A stretch of 8,507 nt of DNA. It comes from Verrucomicrobiota bacterium (GTDB lineage: Bacteria > Verrucomicrobiota > Kiritimatiellia > CAIQIC01 > Lenti-01). The position numbers and the translations under genes are program-made. The notes beneath the pieces were generated by a model. That model did no database searches. It was not told the origin of the DNA and saw nothing but the letters and a program-made list of their open reading frames with translations. Positions 5,184 through 8,507 of the stretch are shown one piece after another; position 1 is the stretch's first letter; every line of letters starts with the position of its first letter. The stretch is taken from positions 1-8,507 of the forward strand of contig DMJA01000226.1 in assembly GCA_003451935.1 (NCBI GenBank). The letters are read 5' to 3'.

Positions 5184-5545
5184 TAGTGGGGGAGGATCAG
5201 ACCCGCGAGATCATCGGATGCGCCATGGAAGTCATGAATGTCCTGGGTCATGGATTTCTAGAGAAGGTTTATGAGAATGCCATGTGCGTAGAAATGCGGT
5301 TGCGCAAAATGGATTTTCAACAACAACCGCGATACGAAGTTCGGTACAAAAGCGAAAAGGTTGGGGAGTATATTCCCGATTTGATCGTTTCGGATTCTGT
5401 TGTCGTGGATGCCAAGACAATAGATGCCATTACGGATCATGAAATTGGGCAGGTTCTCAACTATCTCAAGATTACGGGTTTCCGGGTTGGCCTAATCCTA
5501 AATTTCAAGCATGCCAAACTCCAATGGAAACGGGTTGTCTTGTGA
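5162..5545 (+). CDS. GxxExxY family protein (PD-(D/E)XK nuclease-like), copy 2
   Basis: This 127-residue protein belongs to the same family as the gene at 2790 but is clearly divergent. The motif is G31, E34, Y37 in HGFLEKVYE. The putative nuclease core is P72-D73 in YIPDLIV, D83-x-K85 in VVDAKT, and Q97 in the following helix. The variant has Asp rather than Glu before the Lys, which the superfamily tolerates. The first residues (MNTDGHG) come from the left repeat; a GTG at 5186 is an alternative start. Copy 1 has AVHRELG where this copy reads EVMNVLG, so a His usual in the family appears replaced by Met. Base composition is more AT-rich than its neighbours. The cellular role of the family is not established. 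Confidence 0.87.
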   Translation: MNTDGHGLVGEDQTREIIGCAMEVMNVLGHGFLEKVYENAMCVEMRLRKMDFQQQPRYEVRYKSEKVGEYIPDLIVSDSVVVDAKTIDAITDHEIGQVLNYLKITGFRVGLILNFKHAKLQWKRVVL

Positions 5546-5550
5546 TTGAT

Positions 5551-5581
5551 ATCCGTGTCTATCTGTGTTCATCCGTGGTTA
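5551..5581 (-). repeat. Right inverted repeat of cassette B
   Basis: The reverse complement of the left repeat, with two differences in 31 bases. The 10-bp periodicity is retained (ATCCGTGTCT, ATCTGTGTTC, ATCCGTGGTT). It ends 10 bases before the next start codon at 5592. Confidence 0.9.
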
Positions 5582-5591
5582 GATAGTTTTC

Positions 5592-6869
5592 ATGTCTGAT
5601 CACAACGTCATCGTGCTGGGCGGCGGGCTGGCCGGACTGGGGTTCGCCCGGCATTGCCCGGGCGCACGCGTATTCGAGGCCGAGGCGGAGCCGGGAGGCT
5701 ATGCCCGGTCGCACGAATTTGCGGGCGCGTGGTTCGACCAAGGCGCGCACATCTGCCATTCGCAGGATGCGGCGTGGTTGGAACTCGTCTGCGCGGGAAC
5801 GCCGTTGCACGAGATGTCGAAGAGCGTGGTGCTGAATCACAAGGCCGGGCTTTGGTTTGCCTATCCGGTGCAAAACCATCTTGCGGATTTACCGGCGGCG
5901 GAGCGCGACGCGGCGCTGGCGGATTTCTTGGCGGCGCAGGAGAAATACCGCGGCCGGGAACCCCAAAACTACGAGGAGTGGTGTCGGTTCCAATATGGCG
6001 ATTATCTGCTGGAGAATTTCTACCGGCTTTACACGGAGAAATATTGGCACGTGCCGATGCGCGAACTGGCGACGGACTGGCTGGGCGGCCGCCTGCTGCC
6101 TTCGCAGGTAGAGAACATCATCGCCGGGGCGAGGGGGTACCAGGAGGAAAAGCAGGCGGTTTTTCGCACCTTCCGGTATCCCAAGCGCGGAGGATTCTTC
6201 GCGCTGGTCGCGCCTCTGTATGGCGGCGTGGATCTGCGCCTGAACAAGCGCGCGGTCCGGGTGGATGCGGTGAAACGCCGCGTGACATTTGCGGATGGAA
6301 CGGAAGAGGATTTCGAATCGCTGGTCTCGACGATTCCCTTGCCGCAGTTGGTGGCCATGATCCCCGATGCGCCCGCCGACGTGCGCGAAGCGTCCGGAAA
6401 GCTCCGCGCCTTGCGGCACTATTGCGTGAATTTCGTCGTGGACCGCGAACACTTGAGCGAGGCGAATTGGTTCTACGTCTACGATCCGGAGATCGCGGTC
6501 TCGCGGGTGTCGTTCCCGTTTTCGCTGTCGGGGGAGGCAAATGGCCGGACAGCGGTACAAGCGGAGGTCTTCGTGCCGGGCGATGCGCGGCCGGCTGAAG
6601 AAAGCCTGCGCGACAAGGCCGTGGACGATTTGGGGAGGCTGTTGAAATTCCAGCAGGCGGAAGTGGCGGCTTCGGAGATCCGTTGCGAACCGGTTTCCTA
6701 TGTGGTTTCCGATCTGGCCCGCGCGGCGGCGGCGGCCCACGTGCGCGACTGGCTCCGAGGTCGCGGCATCGAGACGGCGGGGCTGTTCGGAAACTGGGAA
6801 TATCTCTGGTCGGATCGCGCCTACGCCAGCGGTCGCGCCTTGGCGGAAGCGATGGGGCGGGCGAAATGA
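5592..6869 (+). CDS. FAD-dependent oxidoreductase, UDP-galactopyranose-mutase-like
   Basis: This is a 425-residue flavoprotein. The N-terminal dinucleotide-binding loop GGGLAGLG (residues 10-17) opens directly after the start, and EAEPGGYARS (30-39) with FDQGAHICHS (48-57) follows. That segment parallels the FAD and active-site region of UDP-galactopyranose mutases and protoporphyrinogen-oxidase-like amine oxidases. The C-terminus (GLFGNWEYLWSDRAYASGRA) is the usual final FAD-contacting stretch. In this setting it may handle a nucleotide-linked or lipid-linked sugar, but whether it is a true mutase cannot be stated. It starts 10 bases after cassette B with no good Shine-Dalgarno and overlaps the next gene by ATGA (6866-6869), so the two are probably coupled. 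Confidence 0.8.
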   Translation: MSDHNVIVLGGGLAGLGFARHCPGARVFEAEAEPGGYARSHEFAGAWFDQGAHICHSQDAAWLELVCAGTPLHEMSKSVVLNHKAGLWFAYPVQNHLADLPAAERDAALADFLAAQEKYRGREPQNYEEWCRFQYGDYLLENFYRLYTEKYWHVPMRELATDWLGGRLLPSQVENIIAGARGYQEEKQAVFRTFRYPKRGGFFALVAPLYGGVDLRLNKRAVRVDAVKRRVTFADGTEEDFESLVSTIPLPQLVAMIPDAPADVREASGKLRALRHYCVNFVVDREHLSEANWFYVYDPEIAVSRVSFPFSLSGEANGRTAVQAEVFVPGDARPAEESLRDKAVDDLGRLLKFQQAEVAASEIRCEPVSYVVSDLARAAAAAHVRDWLRGRGIETAGLFGNWEYLWSDRAYASGRALAEAMGRAK

Positions 6870-8020
6870 AGGTCTCCTTCCTCGTCCCGGACCTGGGTTG
6901 GCCCATTGTGGGCATCGCCGCGCGCATGGCGAAATACATTTGCGGCGAGCACGAGGTGGAGATCGTGGGTCCCTGCCTGTGGGGCACGCCTAACGCGATG
7001 TATTCCGGCGAGTTTGAATATCGCGCGGTGGATTGTCCGCGGCTCTATCGCTTTCCCGAGTATTTCGGCGAGGCCCGCAAATTGTCGCGGGCGATGCGGG
7101 GGGACGTGGTCATCGCGATGAAGGCGTTTGGAAGCAGCCTCCCGCCGGCGTTGCTGGCCAAGCAGGAACGCGGGTGCCGCGTGGTCGCCTATCTGGACGA
7201 ATGGGACGGAGCTGTGTCCGCCTCGTGGACTTTCGGCGAGCGGCTCAAGAACTGGGCCAGGGACTGGGCGCATCCCTGCAACAACGTCTATGTGCCACGG
7301 GTGGAGCGCCGCCTCAAGGAGTGCGATGTCCGGCTGGGCACGACGCGCTTCCTGCAGGACAAATATGGCTGCCGGATCTTCCACGTGGGAGTGGACACCG
7401 AGCGGTTCAAGCCGCAGGATCCGGTGGTGGTCAAGGCCTTGAAGCGCAAGCTGGGGCTGCAGGGAAAGAAGCTCGTGGTGTTTGGCGGCGTGGTTCGGCC
7501 CCACAAGGGCGTCGAGGTCTTCGCCGAGGCGCTGGCGAAGCTTGGGCGTGAGGATGTCGTGCTTTTGGTTCTCGGTCCCTTGAACGAACATGCGCAGGAT
7601 ATGATGGCGCATCCGGGATACGGAAAATTGATTTGCTGCCCCGCGACCGATGCTGCGGCGACGCAGGCGATCCATCGCGACATGCCGCTCTATCTGGGGG
7701 TGGGCGATGTGCTGATCGTGCCGCTGGCCGACACGTTGATGGCGCAAAGCCAGATGCCCTGCAAGGTGTTCGAGGCCATGGCGATGGGCAAGCCTGTCGT
7801 GGCGAGCGCGGTCTCCGACCTGCCCGATGTTCTCGAAGGGTGCGGCAAGTTGGTGCCGCCGGCCAACGTGGAGCAGGCGACCCGCGCCTTGGCGGAGATG
7901 CTGGACGATCCCTTGGCGGCCAAGGACATGGGCGAACGGGCTCGAACGCGGTGCGTGGCCCAATATGGGGCGGATGCCAGTCGAAAGGCACTGTTGTCTC
8001 TGCTGGAGGAGTTGAAGTAA
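6866..8020 (+). CDS. GT4-family (GT-B fold) glycosyltransferase
   Basis: This 384-residue retaining glycosyltransferase has a GT-B layout. The N-terminal acceptor domain begins MKVSFLVPDLGWP. The linker has HVGVDTERFKP (173-183). The C-terminal nucleotide-sugar domain has FGGVVRPHKGVE (206-217) and FEAMAMGKPVVAS (302-314). The second Glu of the EX7E motif is E303; the first position is Ser295, a substitution I recall in other GT4 members of the 'SP.K.FEYMA' type. No membrane segment is evident. The in-frame extension upstream to 6683 is discarded because it lies inside the flavoprotein gene; the ATGA overlap at 6866-6869 fixes the start. It probably adds a sugar to the glycan assembled by this island; donor and acceptor are unknown. 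Confidence 0.88.
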   Translation: MKVSFLVPDLGWPIVGIAARMAKYICGEHEVEIVGPCLWGTPNAMYSGEFEYRAVDCPRLYRFPEYFGEARKLSRAMRGDVVIAMKAFGSSLPPALLAKQERGCRVVAYLDEWDGAVSASWTFGERLKNWARDWAHPCNNVYVPRVERRLKECDVRLGTTRFLQDKYGCRIFHVGVDTERFKPQDPVVVKALKRKLGLQGKKLVVFGGVVRPHKGVEVFAEALAKLGREDVVLLVLGPLNEHAQDMMAHPGYGKLICCPATDAAATQAIHRDMPLYLGVGDVLIVPLADTLMAQSQMPCKVFEAMAMGKPVVASAVSDLPDVLEGCGKLVPPANVEQATRALAEMLDDPLAAKDMGERARTRCVAQYGADASRKALLSLLEELK

Positions 8021-8094
8021 CTCGCTGGCAGGACTTGGGAATCGGCAGGTTTTGCTGGACGAAGGAGGGGGGGGAGGGATAGCATGGCGCGCCT

Positions 8095-8507
8095 ATGGAA
8101 TTGTTGATCCAGAGGGCAAAGAGCTTCGGCGGCAGCGTAGTGCTGCCCGAGGGGCAGGATCCGCGCGTGATGAAGGCGGCGGCGGAAATTTCGCGACGCG
8201 GCTTCGCGCGCGTGGTGGTGCTGGCTTCCCCCGAGGAGGCGCAGAAATCCTGCGCGGCGGCGGGCGTTTCCCCGACGGGCTTCGAGGTGGTCGATCCCGC
8301 AAATGCGCCCTTCTTGGAGGAGCTGATCGCCGCCTACCTCCAGAAGCGGGCGGCGAGAGCCCAAGGGGGCGATCGGCGCCAGGCCAACACGTCGGTTCAG
8401 CAAGACCGGCCCGCCGGATCTTCTGACGCGGAGGCGCGCGAAGCGCTGAAAAAGCGCCTGTATGTGGGCGCGATGATGGTCGAGACCGGCCGCGTGTCGG
8501 GCATGGT
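8095..8507 (+). CDS. pta: Phosphate acetyltransferase, N-terminal part (runs off the window)
   Basis: This open frame reaches the window end (137 complete codons visible). It starts MELLIQRAKSFGGSVVLPEGQDPRVMKAAAE in type, with the LPEG.D.R..KAA signature near residues 17-29, and resumes the family pattern at RLYVGAMMVETGRVSGM. Pta interconverts acetyl-CoA and acetyl phosphate in the cytoplasm. The only in-frame ATG after an upstream stop (8080-8082) is 8095; the G-rich stretch at 8064-8078 is a rather distant Shine-Dalgarno. Between about residues 88 and 110 there is a Gln/Arg/Ser-rich stretch where family members normally have a short KG.T.E.A loop, an apparent insertion of roughly 20 residues. 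This part of the DNA contains a palindrome (8397-8426). The gene is separated by 74 bases from the island and is probably an ordinary housekeeping gene. Confidence 0.85.
   Translation, partial: MELLIQRAKSFGGSVVLPEGQDPRVMKAAAEISRRGFARVVVLASPEEAQKSCAAAGVSPTGFEVVDPANAPFLEELIAAYLQKRAARAQGGDRRQANTSVQQDRPAGSSDAEAREALKKRLYVGAMMVETGRVSGM
8397..8426 (+). repeat. Palindrome inside pta
   Basis: TCAG, AAGA and CCGGC (8397-8410) pair with GCCGG, TCTT and CTGA (8413-8426) around a CC centre. One unpaired base on each arm (8401, 8418) interrupts an otherwise perfect 13-bp stem. It lies in the extra segment of the Pta protein, so it may be a coding palindromic insertion. Confidence 0.6.

Larger units (their letters stand above)
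5153..5581 (+). mobile_element. GxxExxY cassette B bounded by 31-bp inverted repeats
   Basis: The 429-bp segment is bounded by 31-bp inverted repeats that differ at 2 positions, and it contains one nuclease-like gene. Each end consists of tandem 10-bp units (left: CACGGATGAA, CACGGATGGA, CACGGAT). The gene starts in the left repeat and stops 5 bases before the right one. No clear target-site duplication was found. Mobility is inferred from this layout and from my recollection that similar repeats accompany this gene family. Confidence 0.6.

Noticed and set aside
5145..5590. Target-site duplication around cassette B
   Set aside because: Only the trinucleotide GAT recurs near both edges, which is too short to be meaningful.
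6821..7963. Long minus-strand open frame (380 codons) opposite the GT4 gene
   Set aside because: It mirrors the codon structure of a gene with clear GT4 motifs; its own translation shows no domain.
8064..8078. G-rich run before pta as a G-quadruplex or regulatory switch
   Set aside because: It is one eight-G run with short neighbours, and it is most simply read as an extended purine-rich ribosome-binding region; nothing else supports a switch.
8052..8426. A 124-codon + strand frame rich in Arg and Gly near the right edge
   Set aside because: It is an out-of-frame reading of pta, whose own frame has clear family motifs and stays open to the window end.

Overview
The window is GC-rich, bacterial and almost fully coding on the + strand. 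It holds a small CDP-sugar and surface-polysaccharide island between two central-carbon genes: the 3' end of malQ (4-alpha-glucanotransferase) on the left and the 5' end of pta (phosphate acetyltransferase) on the right. No taxon can be assigned from sequence alone. The GxxExxY-type genes, the CGCRRAGG and CACGGAT repeats and the TTTTCCA...TGGAAAA palindromes remind me of the Verrucomicrobiota/Kiritimatiellota/Lentisphaerota and related environmental groups; that is a low-confidence inference.

Layout: malQ 3' end (1-519), an intrinsic terminator (544-580) with a possible promoter inside it, then a GT-A glycosyltransferase (607-1551) overlapping rfbG, CDP-glucose 4,6-dehydratase (1548-2666). 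Next is a repeat block with a PD-(D/E)XK 'GxxExxY' gene (2790-3212), then rfbF, glucose-1-phosphate cytidylyltransferase (3381-4163). Three palindromes (4167-4237) precede an extended SDR (4245-5165), which overlaps a second GxxExxY gene (5162-5545) inside a 31-bp inverted-repeat cassette. A UDP-galactopyranose-mutase-like FAD protein (5592-6869) and a GT4 glycosyltransferase (6866-8020) follow, then pta (8095 to the window end).

Pathway: RfbF makes CDP-glucose and RfbG converts it to CDP-4-keto-6-deoxyglucose. The SDR is the likely next step, a 4-keto reductase or epimerase. No RfbH (3-dehydrase) is present here, so the product may be a CDP-6-deoxyhexose rather than a 3,6-dideoxyhexose. The two glycosyltransferases presumably place sugars on a surface glycan.

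The most interesting part is the pair of GxxExxY cassettes that interrupt the operon. They use unrelated terminal repeats but have the same architecture: each end carries about three tandem copies of a short unit (8 bp in one, 10 bp in the other), the two ends are inverted, and the left repeat supplies an ATGA. That ATGA provides the nuclease start codon and can also provide the stop codon of an upstream gene. In the 8-bp family the repeat also carries a well-spaced Shine-Dalgarno sequence. The full cassette of that family is flanked by two 'empty' units of about 100 bp, one of which keeps the degenerate first and last codons of a nuclease gene. This looks like an autonomous element with its non-autonomous derivatives, embedded in an operon without breaking its reading. 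A separate palindromic in-frame insertion is visible in pta.
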